Both the position numbers and the translations under genes were made by a program. A DNA stretch of 64,000 bases from Elysia chlorotica. Taxonomy: Eukaryota; Mollusca; Gastropoda; Plakobranchidae. Below, one piece after another: positions 33,301 to 48,300 of this stretch. How positions within the stretch are numbered: the first letter of the stretch is position 1; every line of letters starts with the position of its first letter. The notes beneath the pieces are model-generated. The model was given only the letters and a program-made list of their open reading frames with translations. It did not search any database and was not told where the DNA came from. The stretch covers positions 561,383 to 625,382 of the forward strand of contig RQTK01000142.1 of assembly GCA_003991915.1 (NCBI GenBank). Reading direction: 5' to 3'.

Positions 33301-36300
33301 ACAGGTCGCCGGTGACCGAGGCATAGTTGCCGGCGAATACATAATGAAACATTTCTCTATTTACAGCATTTACCGAAAAGAGCCGTGAGTGAATGATCAA
33401 TCTAGAAGTTGATTCGGGGCTCAGTCGATCCCAGTGCCACAAAGGTCAGGGGGTACTCAAGACACTTTAAAAGTGAATGGGCCCAGTAAACGGCTGGGCT
33501 ACTGGGGTTATTGATGCAATGGCAGCAAGCAATGAGTGAAGGACAGTCTGTTTGTAGCTGGGTAATGTGTATTTTTCAACCACGATACTGACGGACGTAC
33601 TCCAAAGGCCAAATACGTACTAAATTTGTATTACACACACTACATATGTATCATACCTGCTGGTTGGAAGTTATGTTGTTATGAAACATGCATGGGCTTA
33701 TGCCCTTCTACAATCTACTTTACAGGAACATAATTATAATACCCACGATCTTATGTTATCAGTCTTGATAATGAAAGGTCTTTGTTTCTTACATTGTACT
33801 GTGAAGATAAACATTGTGTAATGGCCTACAAACCACCATCTTTATTTTCTTGGTTGAGTGCACACAAGTGTTGATGCTACACTCTGCCAGTTTGTTAATG
33901 GAGCATGAATGGAGGACGCCTTGTTGTGAGCAGAACTGGCCACTGAGTCGTGGGCATGCAGTTCTCAATACAGAAAGCTCTCATTTTTATAACCTATAAT
34001 AACAAAAAAACTAGCAAGACCCACCATTTTAGTTTTCTGAGTCGGGTACACACAGGTCTCAATGTCGGTGGTCATGTTGCACCAGACTTGCACGGCGTCG
34101 TCGATGGAGCCCTGGTTGGGGTCCACCCAGTACCAGCCTGGAACAGGGACACAGTCACGTAAGAATCAGGGGAGGTGTTAGAGTTTCAGTGAGATAGTGT
34201 GGTCGAGACAAAGGGAGATAGCGTGTGAGAATGCGTCTTTTTTGTTACACTTGCCACACAAACAAAACAAAAACAAACCATAAAACCTATTGCACCAGCA
34301 TTGGCTACCGCTTACTCAACCTCATGATGATATTGTTTTTCAAGGTTTGATCCTCACAGCCTTGTTCCCCAATGGTTGCTTTGGTGTCAGTATAATGTGA
34401 CCCTGCATAACAATATGGAGACTCTCCTACTTTATATGTCAACTCTGTTAAATTGCCAGATATTAGTATTGGGACCTATCTGCAAAATAGTCTAAAGTCT
34501 GACAAGGGGCAAATAGTAATATAAAAAAAAAAAAGAAATTTATAACAACAGTATAATAAAAATATGTGGTATCTGCGTTGATGAATTGATTATTGAAGAC
34601 TGGCATTGTCTCCCCTGACCTGTCTTGCTGGTCGGGTGTCCCAGCTTGATCTCACGGCACGTCAGGGCGGGGTTGTCTCTCTTGCCGTCTGGGTACTTGA
34701 TGTCCTCCACATCTTTCTTCAGGTTGTCAATGTGGTTCAGCATGACCTTGGAGACCTCCTGGATAACTTCGCCCACCTGCAGCAGACAGGTTAACATTAG
34801 TGCTATAGAGCCAGCAGTGGAAGAGGGGACAAAGTAAGAAGTAGGCAACAGAATCACCAAGGAATTGCAGAAAGAAAGAGAACGTTTGCACAGACACTCA
34901 GACAACCCCTCCCCTTACACAGGTTGGAGAGAAAGCCACCACAGAATAAAAACTGCCAGAGTCACTTGTAGAAGTCTAGTTATGAACTAATTTCATGTTA
35001 TATTATAAATAGCTTTCTTACATGTTGAATGAAGTTCAATTACAAATGTTTTCTTTTTAGAAAAGTATTATTCAACCACAAAATTGTTCTCTATATATAT
35101 ATTACATTTTTTTTTTAACTTAACACATTTGACAATAATGAAAAGCATTTGATATTGAAAATTATCCTGCTATTACTGTATTAGTTTAAGTGAATCAGAA
35201 AAACATGAGCACTATGAACAAACAAAAAGCTATGGGTAGCGCTGTACAACAAGGAAGTAACCATTCAGGTAGGTAGTACTATACAAGGAAGTAACAATTT
35301 AGGTGCATGGTTTTGTCAACAAATGACTCTTATTTCAGCAAGCAAGCTTTGTTCAATAATATAAGCTCTTTCTCTGAGGTGTTCTCAGTTCTACAGGCAA
35401 AAGTACCTAATATCATCCAATACATGATTAAATGTCAATGAAATTTATTTGAACCTTTGTTCTGTCGATCAATCAATACACATGTCTTGAAAATAAATAA
35501 GTGGGACCTGAAAAAACTAACAACTGACACACAGCAAATACCCCAGAAAGAGAAAACAAAACTGAGTACATAAGAAACATCCCGTAACACTAGTGACGTG
35601 AGAGAAAACAAAACTGACTACATAAGAAACATCCCGTAACACTAGTGACGTGAGAGAAAACAAAACTGACTACATAAGAAACATCCCGTAACACTAGTGA
35701 CGTGAGAGAGAACAAAACTGACTACATAAGAAACATCCCGTAACACTAGTGACGTGAGAGAGAACAAAACTGACTACATAAGAAACATCCCGTAACACTA
35801 GTGACGTGAGAGAGAACAAAACTGACTACATAAGAAACATCCCGTAACACTAGTGACGTGAGAGAAAACAAAACTGACTACATAAGAAACATCCCGTAAC
35901 ACTAGTGACGTGAGAGAGAACAAAACTGACTACATAAGAAACATCCCGTAACACTAGTGACGTGAGAGAAAACAAAACTGACTACATAAGAAACATCCCG
36001 TAACACTAGTGACGTGAGAGAAAACAAAACTGACTACATAAGAAACATCCCGTAACACTAGTGACGTGAGAGAAAACAAAACTGACTACATAAGAAACAT
36101 CCCGTAACACTAGTGACGTGAGAGAAAACAAAACTGACTACATAAGAAACATCCCGTAACACTAGTGACGTGAGAGAAAACAAAACTGACTACATAAGAA
36201 ACATCCCGTAACACTAGTGACGTGAGAGAAAACAAAACTGACTACATAAGAAACATCCCGTAACACTAGTGACGTGAGAGAAAACAAAACTGACTACATA

Positions 36301-39300
36301 AGAAACATCCCGTAACACTAGTGACGTGAGAGAAAACAAAACTGACTACATAAGAAACATCCCGTAACACTAGTGACGTGAGAGAAAACAAAACTGACTA
36401 CATAAGAAACATCCCGTAACACTAGTGACGTGAGAGAAAACAAAACTGACTACATAAGAAACATCCCGTAACACTAGTGACGTGAGAGAAAACAAAACTG
36501 ACTACATAAGAAACATCCCGTAACACTAGTGACGTGAGAGAAAACAAAACTGACTACATAAGAAACATCCCGTAACACTAGTGACGTGAGAGAAAACAAA
36601 ACTGACTACATAAGAAACATCCCGTAACACTTGTGACGTGAGAGAAAACAAAACTGACTACATAAGAAACATCCCGTAACACTAGTGACGTGAGAGAAAA
36701 CAAAACTGACTACATAAGAAACATCCCGTAACACTGTGACGTGAGAGAAAACAAAACTGACTACATAAGAAACATCCCGTAACACTAGTGACGTGAGAGA
36801 AAACAAAACTGACTACATAAGAAACATCCCGTAACACTAGTGACGTGAGAGAAAACAAAACTGACTACATAAGAAACATCCCGTAACACTAGTAGTGACG
36901 TGAGAGAAAACAAAACTGACTACATAAGAAACATCCCGTAACACTAGTGACGTGAGAGAAGGCCACAAGGCCAGACGCACGTACCGCGATCTCGACGCCG
37001 TTCTCCTGCTTGGCGAAGAGCTTGGTCCGCACGCTCTGCAGGTCGTCGTCGATGTCCTGGGGCTCGGTGGACCGGCGCTTCCTGCTCCTGCGACTGCGCT
37101 TGCGGCGCCTCACGGCCTGGTCGCCCTGCGGCTGGAGAGGCGACACCTCCATAGCGTCGCCGGGGGGGCCTGGGGGCCCGGGGTTTCCCTGTTGTACAAA
37201 CATTCGTAGGTCTATCATACAGCGCGGACCAGCACAGGGACGTACAAAAACACACAAAAGTACTGTTATGCATCAAAAACGTTGCACCTTTATAATTATG
37301 TCATATTACTTGGTTAGTAACAGGCATATGTCCAGAAGGTTTCAGAACATGGTTCCAGTTCTAGGTCCAGACTCCAGTTTGTTTTTCTTCTATACTTGCA
37401 CTTTGTTGAGCATTTGCTTTGTTGGTTGTTTTCGTTGCTGGTTTTTTTATTGTTTCTTTTTTTTTTTTTTTGGGGGGGGGGGGGGGGGGGGCGGTGGTTG
37501 ATTGTGTGATTTTTGTATAGGTTAGGTAAAAAGCTGAGTCAATTGCATAAGGTAAACTCACCGCTGGGCCCGGCTCTCCCTTGGGTCCTGTAACTCCCTG
37601 GGGAAGAAGAGGAAAATAAACAGTTTCAGTGAGTTCTCCATGGTTTGACATGAAGTTAAAAAGTCTGTTTACTCTTAGACTGATAAGTAAAAAAAAAAGA
37701 AAAGAAGTAAATAGACATTAAATTAAAAAAAAGGAAACTTTTGTTAAAAAAAATGTCTTTATTTTATTTGCTGTTCACATTTTTGGGTTTCAGAAAAGTG
37801 GCGTTTAACACCTCTAGTGTTCCTATCTTTCATCAACTTTTATGAGACCATACTTTGTCTTACAGTTTGTTTGTTTTTAAATCTGGAAGTATTAAAAAAC
37901 ACTTAAAAATCTCTTTTATCAATTTTTTTTTTCAATTGTCCATTATAAAATCAACTTGTGTTTATTATGGCATCGACTTAAAGTTTAAAATTTGAGATTG
38001 CATTTTCAAAACCATTGTATGTAAGTTAGCCATCCTTATGCCAAAACCATAGTAAGTTAGCCATCACGCTGTTAAAACAAATGTTTATAAGTTATCCATC
38101 ACGCTGCCCAAACCAATGTTTATAAGTTATCCATCACGATGTTAAAACCATAGTAGCCTTAGGCCCCGGCGGGGTTCGGTGGGGGGTACAGGGGGGCAAC
38201 GACCCGCGCCCGAAAACAAATTTTAGCAATTTTAAAGCCCAACTTTGCCCTCTCCTGAACTGAAAATTCTAAATTGCAAAGCACATGAAATCTATTAACA
38301 CAAACAAAATAGAACAAACCTGGCATTGAAGTTGGTGCTCAAAGGACTTGTGCCATGGCAAAAGACAGGGCACTAATCGCTGGCAATTTTTAAATATTTT
38401 TTTTTAATTTCTAGTCGCTGGCAATTTTTTTTTTTTTAAACTGAAACCGTACTTTTGGGGACGAAACCATACTTCCATACTCGGACAGTCAAAACCGTAT
38501 TTAGTATTTTCATTATTGGTTGGCAGCTATGGTGTATGTTATCCATTACGCTGTTAAAACCATAGTAAGCTATCCACCACACTGTCAATAACAGCTGTAT
38601 TATACTCACCTCTTGTCCCTTGGGTCCCATCTTTCCTTCTGGTCCCTACAACAAAGAAAAATTACAAGACTATTAGTCTAGCCCTAAAATTAATTAAATA
38701 CAATTTTAATCAGAGAGTCAACAACTCTTTAATTATAATTAAATGTATCAAAGACACTCAAAATGTATTAAACATAAAAAACATCTGAGATTAAAACACC
38801 CATTAATTGTACATTTATCTGTGGACTCTACAACTCTCAAATTCAATTGCTCAAAAACATTTAACACATCATAAATATGTATTTATCAAAGAAACTGAAG
38901 AACTCATAGACATGCATTTATCAAAGACACTCAAAGACTCCAGTAAAAAAAAACAACAGCTCATTATATTGGTACACAGCTAGCAGGAACTGAGGAAGGC
39001 AGCAAAGATGTATTCCTGTGCTAGACATATAAATGCTACTATTGTTTTAAGTTCAATGAGACACGCTACTGAGTTTTAATGTTTACCTCACCATGAGGTA
39101 CAAACTAATCTGACAAAAACATGGACATGGTAATGTCAGTATGGCATGTCTCTGAAAGAAATCAGCTCCCCAGCCTAAGGACATTAACTTTTTAACTGTA
39201 GAATAGAGAGTATCTCCATGTGCCCATTGTAAGGACGTTAACTTTATGACTGTATGATAGAGAGAACCATGTCCCCATTGTAAGGACGTTAACTTTATGA

Positions 39301-42300
39301 CTGTATGATAGAGAGAAGAGTTTGTCACTGACCGGAGGGCCTGTCTGTCCATCCACGCCTTGTGGACCTCGGGGTCCTGGTGGGCCCTGAAACACACAGA
39401 AACAGATAGGTGAGTCAGATCAGCCAAGGTGTTCAGGGACACGCACACACCATATATATCACAAGTTTTGGTACAAATCAAACATAAACCAGCAGACATG
39501 TAAATATTGTGTTTAAAAAAACAACAAAATCAAATCCTTTATATGAACCTATTCGCATGTGGAAAAAACAAACAAGACAAATAATAGAGTCCATTAAATA
39601 GACACAAAATATTGATATTTTAAATAGAAAATATTGTAATTTAACTGCGCAAAAATCATGGTCATGTGTGCCTGTCAGTGCTAAGACTGTAAGCCAAATG
39701 GATCATTGCATCTCAGGTAGGTGTTGGCTGAGCCTGTGTTTGTTCTCACAATGTAATCTAGCAGTTGTAAGACAGTCGCACAAATGTCAAAAATCATGGT
39801 CAGTTCAACAGACCAAACATGGTTCGTTTGTCTAAAAAGCCTAGCCTAAAGCGTGTATAGATGTAGCTGGATGTGTGTGTAAACGAGTTTCTTGAAATTG
39901 AACATTTTATTTATTGCTGAACTCTGAACTCCTTTTTATTTTTTGTCCTCTTCTTCTTTTTATCTCCTTGTATTTCTTCTTCTCTTCCTCCTCCTCCTTC
40001 TTCTTCTTCTCACCCTCCTGACTTTAGCTATACATATTCAGTCTTAAATATGTACTTATAATGATATTAAACGGGCTTGACTGTATTATCATTATCAACA
40101 TCATCAGCAATTCTATTCTTGCCTAACATTGATAAAATTATTTAAATACTAGCTTGTTTGTTCAAAGGGAAACAATATTACAAGTAGGTTAGGTTCCAGG
40201 TGTAGATCTGGTTGTCAGAGTGATAGTACATACCTCCATGCCGAGGTCTCCCTTAGGACCTGGGTCCCCCGCTGGTCCCCTCTCGCCTTTAGAACCCTCA
40301 GGGCCCAGAGGTCCAGTGCCACCGATGGGGCCCAGATGACCCTGAGGACGACCAACACCAATGGAAATGTTGCAATGGTATAAATTCAAGATTGCTTAAT
40401 TCATCGGTTAGGTTAGTTTGAAAAATATCAGGATATGAACTTTACTTAAAGATAAACATAATGGCATAAAAAAAAATTTATGTAAACTTGACAAAAAGAA
40501 TACGCCAATACTATGTAAACCAAAGAGAGATCTTCACTTTCTCCAACAGAAGACCGACAAAATGTTTAGTTTAAGTTGAATGCCCTTACCTTCACACCTT
40601 TCTGGCCCTGTTTTCCTTGTTTGCCGATAGGTCCAGGTGGTCCCTGAAGGAAAATAAAAACACAAGTATGGGCACACTTAAAACATAAAACACAGTACAC
40701 GATCAATGTTATATTAAAAAAAAACATCCAGTCCTTTACATGAAATTATTCCTTAGCGAGAAAAAAAGCAAATGGATTATGTTCACTAGATGCTAACGAA
40801 TAGTAAAAAACAACAACAACAGAGACACAGAAGAGTAAATCAATACACATTATACATTCCTAAATAGAAACTTAGGAGATGTTTCACAAAGGCAGACTCA
40901 AGACTGAGTTTCTCTCTCTCCATTGAGGCTGACAGTTTTGGTGCACTATTACACTGCAATATCGCATCAACAAATTTTATGTGCAGTTGAAATTTAACTA
41001 TGTGGTCTAATAAAAATTATTTGCAACCTAGGCTTGATTTGAAATAGGAGAAAAGACTGATACACATCAATACACGACATCTTTGAATCAATTTTTCACA
41101 AGAAGATTTTTGAAAAACAAAGCTTCAAACAAACAATTTTAGTGACAATTTTGCTATTTTTTCCTTAAAAATTTAATGATTGTGTGGTATAATCATATGT
41201 GTATGTAAACTGTTACTTGTCAGTATCGATAGCCACTATCTATGTTTACGGAGTGTCGATTAACGTTCCTCGTGTCAGCTAGGCACTCCTGTGTTACTGT
41301 GTAACCCGTATTTCCAGTGGAGGCCAGAATTAAGTATAAAGTTGCTACTTTGTGCTATAAATGTAAATTCCAACAAGCACCCCAATATCTCTATGAGCTT
41401 ATTGTTGCTCATGCTCCTAGTCTGAACTTAAGGTCTAGAAATAAAGCGCTCTTGTCAGTCCCATGTAGAGCAAATAAAAAGACAAGTGAGCGAGCATTTG
41501 TGCACTATGCACCTGTTGTTTGGAACTCCCTGCCTTTAGATCTGAGACAGTGCAGCTCACTTGATAGTTTCAAAAGAGGCCTAAAAACCTACTTATTTAC
41601 AATGCACTTATCAGTGGATTTTTCCTCTTAATTTTCATTAATGTTTTATCTATATGTGAAATTTACTCATTTTTCATAATTTATTTACTGTTAATGTATC
41701 ATGTCCTTTATGTGCAAAACTGCCTTATAATGTCGGAGAATGGCTGATAAGTAGTCTCGTATTAACTATGTAAAGCGCTTTGAGCCGGCTATGCTGGGAT
41801 AAAGCGCTTAAAAAATGATCTTCATTATTATTATTATTATTGATATGTATCTAAATCTCCCCTACTTGGAAATCATGCGCAATTTGCGTTGTTTACCGTA
41901 TTGAATGCGTATGATTCCAAGGCGATAATGTAAGTCTTAGCCTAAATCTAGTTCTGACTAAGAGGAGCACCAGGAATAACGCGACTTAAAAATGACTTAT
42001 GCCTTGGTCATTTGGACCCGGCCTAGATTTATTGGAGTAGATTTAGACGTAACGTTATTTTTTCGTTGCTGCTAAAATTAATGGTATTCAAACTCCATGG
42101 ATAAAATATGTCACCCACATTGATTACCACAAAACTAAACAAAATAAAAATGTGCACATGATTACAATAATGACTATCAAGGTAGGAATTCATAAAATCA
42201 ACAACATGTGGCTTAAGTGCTCAAAGCGGGACGAAAAACGGCATTCTTTATATCGCGGGTGGGACAAGGTATCAAAAAGCGGGACTGTCCTGCAAAATGC

Positions 42301-45300
42301 GGGACAATTGGTAGCTCTATGTCATGGCATTATTCACATAATTGAAACACTGAAACATATCTAAAATTTAGTCATAATTTGAAATTTAAAAAAAATGGAC
42401 TTGTAGATACCTATAGATGAAAAGTGCGGGTGAAATACTGCATTGTACATATATGTAGACGAAAAGCTCTGATGCAATATAACATTTTATAAAAAAAAAA
42501 GCTTGAAAAAATAATTATTGTGTTCCGATCCGATTGGTGAAACTTGTTTACAGCCATGCCATAATTTCAATCTACGCTCAAACTGCCTGTTTACTTTTTT
42601 TAAAAATAAGATTTTCACAACAAATCTTCACAATTTCACAAATACAGTGAGTGGGAGATAAATTGGCATAACTGTTTGATAATTTGATAAATTGATGATC
42701 TTTGACAAAATGGAAATCGGCTTACGATAAACCTCTTAGGGGCAGCCTAAAAATGTATTAATACAAATTTATACTTAACATTGTAAAGGGACAAAGAGAG
42801 GGAACTGGAGGCTTGGAAATAGTTTATGTATGGTAAAGCCCTACTGTATCTGACAAAAATTGTCCCCAAGGCAGCAGTTAAAATGTCCTGGAAGTTTTCC
42901 CCAACCGACCGACTCACCAGTGGGCCTTGCTCCCCGGCTGTTCCTGGTGGGCCCGGCGCGCCAGAGTCTCCCTGTGTCACACAAACAGGGAACAGAAAGT
43001 AACAGGTTTTAGATACAACTCAATCAGGGAACAAAGTAACAGGTTTTAGATACAACTCAACCTGAGAAGAAAGTAACAGGTTTTAGATACAACTCAACCT
43101 GAGAAGAAAGTAACAGGTTTTAGATACAACTCAATCTGATAAGAAAGTAACAGGTTTTAGATACAACTCAATCAGAGAAGAAAGTAACAGATTTTAGATA
43201 CAACTCAATCTGAGAAGAAAGTAACAGGTTTTAGATACAACTCACTCAGAGAAGAAAGTAACAGGTTTTAGATACAACTCACTCTGAGAAGAAAGTAACA
43301 GGTTTTAAATACAACTCACTCTGAGAAGAAAGTAACAGGTTTTAAATACAACTCAATCAGAGAAGAAAGTAACAGGTTTTAAATACAACTCAATCAGGGA
43401 ACAGAAAGTAACAGGTTTTAGATACAACTCACTCAGAGAATAAAGTAACAGGTTTTAGATACAACTCAATCAGGGAACAGAAAGTAACAGATTTTAGATA
43501 CAACTCACTCAGTGAAGAAAGTAACAGATTTTAGATACAACCCAATCTGAGAAGAAAGTAACAGATTTTAGATACAACTCAATCTAAGAAAGTAACAGAT
43601 TTTAGATACAACTCAATCAGGGAACAGAAAGTAACAGATTTTAGATACAACTCAATCTAAGAAAGTAACAGATTTTAGATACAACTCAATCAGCATGCGA
43701 GGCTTTCAGCAGGATTTATTGTTCCTGTAGAATGGTTCATAAAAAAAGTAATCAAGGATAGTAAAATGACTTTGAAATATTTATACCCATAGGAATACAA
43801 ATTACAGTCAAGGCAGGAATTGATTTTAATTAAGGTAGGAATACCAAAATTAGTTTAAACAGAAATACTCAAACTAATTTCTATAAGAATACCAATATTA
43901 GGTAAGGCAAGTATAACAATATATTAGGTAAGATAAGAATACCAATGTGAGGTAGGAATACCAATATTAGTTTATGTTGGAATACAAATATTAGGTAAGG
44001 TAAGAATATCAATATTAGGTAAGGTAAGAAAAGCAATATTACTTTAGGTAGGAAAACCAATAATAGGTACCGTAAGAATACCAATATTAGGTAAGGTAAG
44101 AATACCAATATTGGGTAAGGTAGAAATACCAATAATGATAATAAAATAACTTAAGCATTTTACATTCACATGTAAAATTGTTGAAATTATGCACTGCCAG
44201 ACATACACAACTTTTTTTTTTTAGAAAGACATACCTCTTCACGCATGTACAAGAATACATATACCCCTAACCCTAGGAATACCAATATAGGGTAGGGTAA
44301 AAGTACCAATATTAAGTAAGGTAGGAACACCAATATTAGGTACGGTAGGAATACCAATATAGGGGAGGGTAAGAATACCAACCACAGGTAAGGTAAGAAT
44401 ACCATTGTTAGGTAAGATAAGAATACCAATATTAGGTAAGGTAAGAATACCAATATAGGGGAGGGTAAGAATACCAACCACAGGTCCTGGCTGTCCTGGA
44501 GGTCCTGATTGTCCTTGTGGTCCCGGTGGTCCCTGGAGGAAAAAGGTACAAAATTGCCATGTCATTCTTAACGCATTCGGTATCTCTATGCGTATTTTGT
44601 TAAAAGTCAGTTAATTCTAAATTGTGTTCTTTTAATAGAAACAGCATTAATGGTGAAACACTGGATATTGTTCAGAACTATCTGTAGTAAGACATGTATT
44701 TTAAAAACAAATATTAAAAGGTATGTTTGGAACATTATAAACATTTCACCTAGTCTGAACTATTTCAACCAATTTTTTAATCCTTGAATGGCAAGTAGCT
44801 ATATTATTCCTAAATCCTCTCAAAATGACAAAAAAGACATAAAAAACTCATGCAAAAAATGCCTCAACAGAAATGTAAAAAAATAGGTTCTATGCAATTT
44901 ACAGCTACAGATAGTTTAAGAAACCAAACTTTTTACCCAGTGCTATTATTATTTCTTTTACTACTTTAACTCAAGAGAATCCGGTGAAAGAACATATTTT
45001 TCTGCTTTTTATCAGAATATTTGTGTACATGGTGCTTTGTACATTTGCCTCTTTCTGTATGCCCGCAAGTTTGAAATAGTCACGGTGGATATTTGAGAAA
45101 GAACTTTAATGGAAGAATGCATAACTTTCAAAGAAAACTGTCCCCTGTAAGGTTTTATTTTTAATTGAAGGAAGCAACGGCCAACATCTGGTTAGGGTTA
45201 CATAGGTCACTCACAGGTGCACCCGGCTGCCCTCTCTGACCCCTGGGGCCTTGCAAGCCACGGTCTCCCTTCTCTCCGATTGGTCCGTCTGAGCCTGGCT

Positions 45301-45341
45301 CACCCGGGGGGCCCATCTCACCCTGGAAGAAAAACATAATG

Positions 45342-45389
<48 letters not shown>

Positions 45390-48300
45390 TAATAATAATA
45401 ATAATAATAAAAATGGCTTGTGCTTGAGCCTGGTTACCTCACATCTAAGAAGCGAATTGGCCACTAGCTGTGAAAACTCACTACAGTTCCGTCCGAGCCT
45501 GGCGTACCGGGGCTGCCTCGCTCGCCTTGCTCTCCCTTGGGTCCAGGTCTTCCTGGGGCACCGGGGCCTCCACTCTCACCAACAGCGCCCTGGGGATGGA
45601 ACACAGGGAAAGTCAGGTCTCACGAGGAAAACTCAAACTCAAGTCTCACGAGGAAAACTCAAACTCAAAGTGCTGCAGCAACCTTCTTGATTGTGCTGAC
45701 ACAAGTGAACATTCCTCTGATAAATCATGCAACAGAAACAACTAACTGACGGTTAGATACTAGAAAGACGAGATGATAATTACATTTAATTTATTTTTGT
45801 GAATTCAAGATCAAAGAAGACACAGCCCTAGAATAGATAAACAAATGCACAAATGACTTTTCACAGTGATTTCATTTTTACGGCATGTCAGCACGGTAAT
45901 CACAGTACACTGAAAAATAACACCTGTCTATAAAACAACAAACAACTAAACAATCAAGGTATACACACAAACCTGTTTTCCGCTGACACCTGGTCTGCCA
46001 TGATCACCTGGAGGTCCTGTTGGGCCCTACACAGAACAAATCACAAAGCAGCATAACTCAGAGAGTGAAAAAAAAAAATTCAGAGTTTACACTTCTATTT
46101 CAAACACCTAAACTACCTATTTTGATATTGAAAGGTTTTGCTCATACCTGTGAAATATGAAATCCCTTCTATTTAAATACAGTTTCTTACTTAAAATGTT
46201 CATTATACTCCCAATTTAAAACAAAAGAGCTTTAAGAGTTTCGATGCTAATCAAAAAAGTCATATGTCTGCTATCTAAAGAAATACACACTTGTCAAAAC
46301 AGACCATTTTTTAGTTTCACATCATTTGCCTTTGCTTTTTTTCCAATTGGTTCCTGGCGTTTCTTACACAATTATTCCTCCTCTTACTCTTCCTCTTCTT
46401 CCATCCTTTTTTAAGTTATTCTAAACCATCTTGTTTGTTCTCGATTTGTCTCCTACTCCCGCTGTTCATATACGTTCTATGCTTTTCTTTCCCCGTAGAT
46501 ATTTGTGGATGGCACCACTTTATGTACCACTACTGAATCAATATTTAATTTCCTTTTCATAAATGTATTTCAAAACTAATTTTGTGGGTCTCTCTTGAAA
46601 TGGTTTTTCAAATCCAAACAGTTAGTGACATTTAGAAATAGATTTCTGTAGGTATAATACAAGCCTATTCATAATAAACCAACATAAACTGGAAGCTCAA
46701 TGGGTGAAAAAAAAAAAGGAAACAACAGATAGAATATGAGTAAAGCAGTCTTCAGGAGACAGAAAACAAACCACAAACATACTAACTCGTGAAAATTTTA
46801 CAATAAACATATTGATCAACTTCATACCATATCAATGTATTTTTAGAGAAAGAATGTAACTTTACTGAAAATTGGCATCAATAAATGATATAAAATATTT
46901 TTTTTTTAAACATCAGAGATAAAGCTCTCACCTCAGGTCCCATAAGTCCTGGATCTCCGTCTTTGCCATGCGGGCCAGCAATACCCTGCAGACACAGACA
47001 CATAAGTTAATAAAGCACCAAAAATAGCACCCTCGCCGAATAGATTTGTGTGTAAAAAAAGACCAATTTACACAGCATGAAAACACTCTATTCCTTTTGG
47101 ATTTTTTTTGCATTTTAATGAACAGAAAATTGAAATGACACAATAGACAGTTTACAGCAATATAAGATTCATATTCTATACAGCCATGAAAATATACACA
47201 CAGGGCAGACTCATTTGAGCTGTTTGAATACCAATATATTGCACTAAGAATATTGCAGAATAGTATTTCTGTTAAAAAAGGTTAAAAAGGGCTGCTGCTG
47301 CTGCCACTTCTTTATGTACTGATATTTCTGGAGCACCAAAAATTACTGAGAGTCATCAACGTTTACATCTACTACCACTGCCTGTGTAGTGGTGCTGCTG
47401 AGAAACTGCCCCGTACCTTCGGTCCTGGTGGTCCCGCCTCGCCAGCTGGTCCTGCAGGTCCCATCACGCCCTGGGGGAAGAGGACAGACCACAGTTCTTG
47501 TAACAACACATATAGTTTATCTTCAGTCTCAACCATCAACCAGGACATAGAATTAACATTATAAATCAACCACAAACTTGAAGTTAATGGACAAAACTCA
47601 AAGGGAAAAATGGAAGAAAACTAATCTTGAAAAAGTTTTAGCTTTATTCAGTAAAAAATGAACCATTCTGAAAGGAGAGGATGGATCATTATGGATGTCC
47701 AATTATTGATGCACCCTCATTTTAAACCCAAGGCAGCTGGTAAAATCACAAATAATGGCGGGAAACAACAAAAATACCCTCTTTCCATTTAAAGATCTAT
47801 CTAAAACTTACATCAAGATATGGAAGAGGCATGAGGGCTTAAAGGATTAACATTTCAGATTATAAAACTGTTTAAGAAATGTATATTAGTTTTATAACAT
47901 TAAGAATCTGCCATGATATCATTATGAACTTTGGATAGAAGCCTCAGTGACGTGTCCACCTACCATGTCTCCTTTCTCTCCGTCGCCGCCCCGGACACCA
48001 GCGGGGCCTGGGTCTCCTTGCCTCCCCTGACGCCCCTCGTCTCCCTTGGGACCCATCAGTCCGGGCGGCCCCTGCACAAAGACGATTCAAACACAAAATA
48101 GTAGAAGTCTTCTGCTAGCATAAAATACAAAAATAGATTGAACCCTTTGGGGAATGGTAAATTAAACTAGTGTTTCGATCGGCTCTTGAGATAATGTGTT
48201 TTTTGACAAGTATGCACTGCTCAAAGGCTCAAATGTTTCAATGGCTTGTGCTTGAGCCTGGTTACCTCACATCTAAGAAGCGAATTGGCCACTAGCTGTG

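Noticed and set aside
35526..36957. Evenly spaced identical repeats that at first glance resemble a CRISPR array
   Set aside because: The whole 52-bp unit repeats with no unique spacers; this is a eukaryotic minisatellite in a collagen intron.
37010..37501. Plus-strand open frame of 163 codons ending in poly-Phe and poly-Gly
   Set aside because: Shadow of the junction exon continued through a T-run and G-run.
45418..45749. Plus-strand open frames repeated exactly at 48246-48586
   Set aside because: Antisense shadows of the duplicated collagen exon; the repetition is due to the 0.4-kb duplication.
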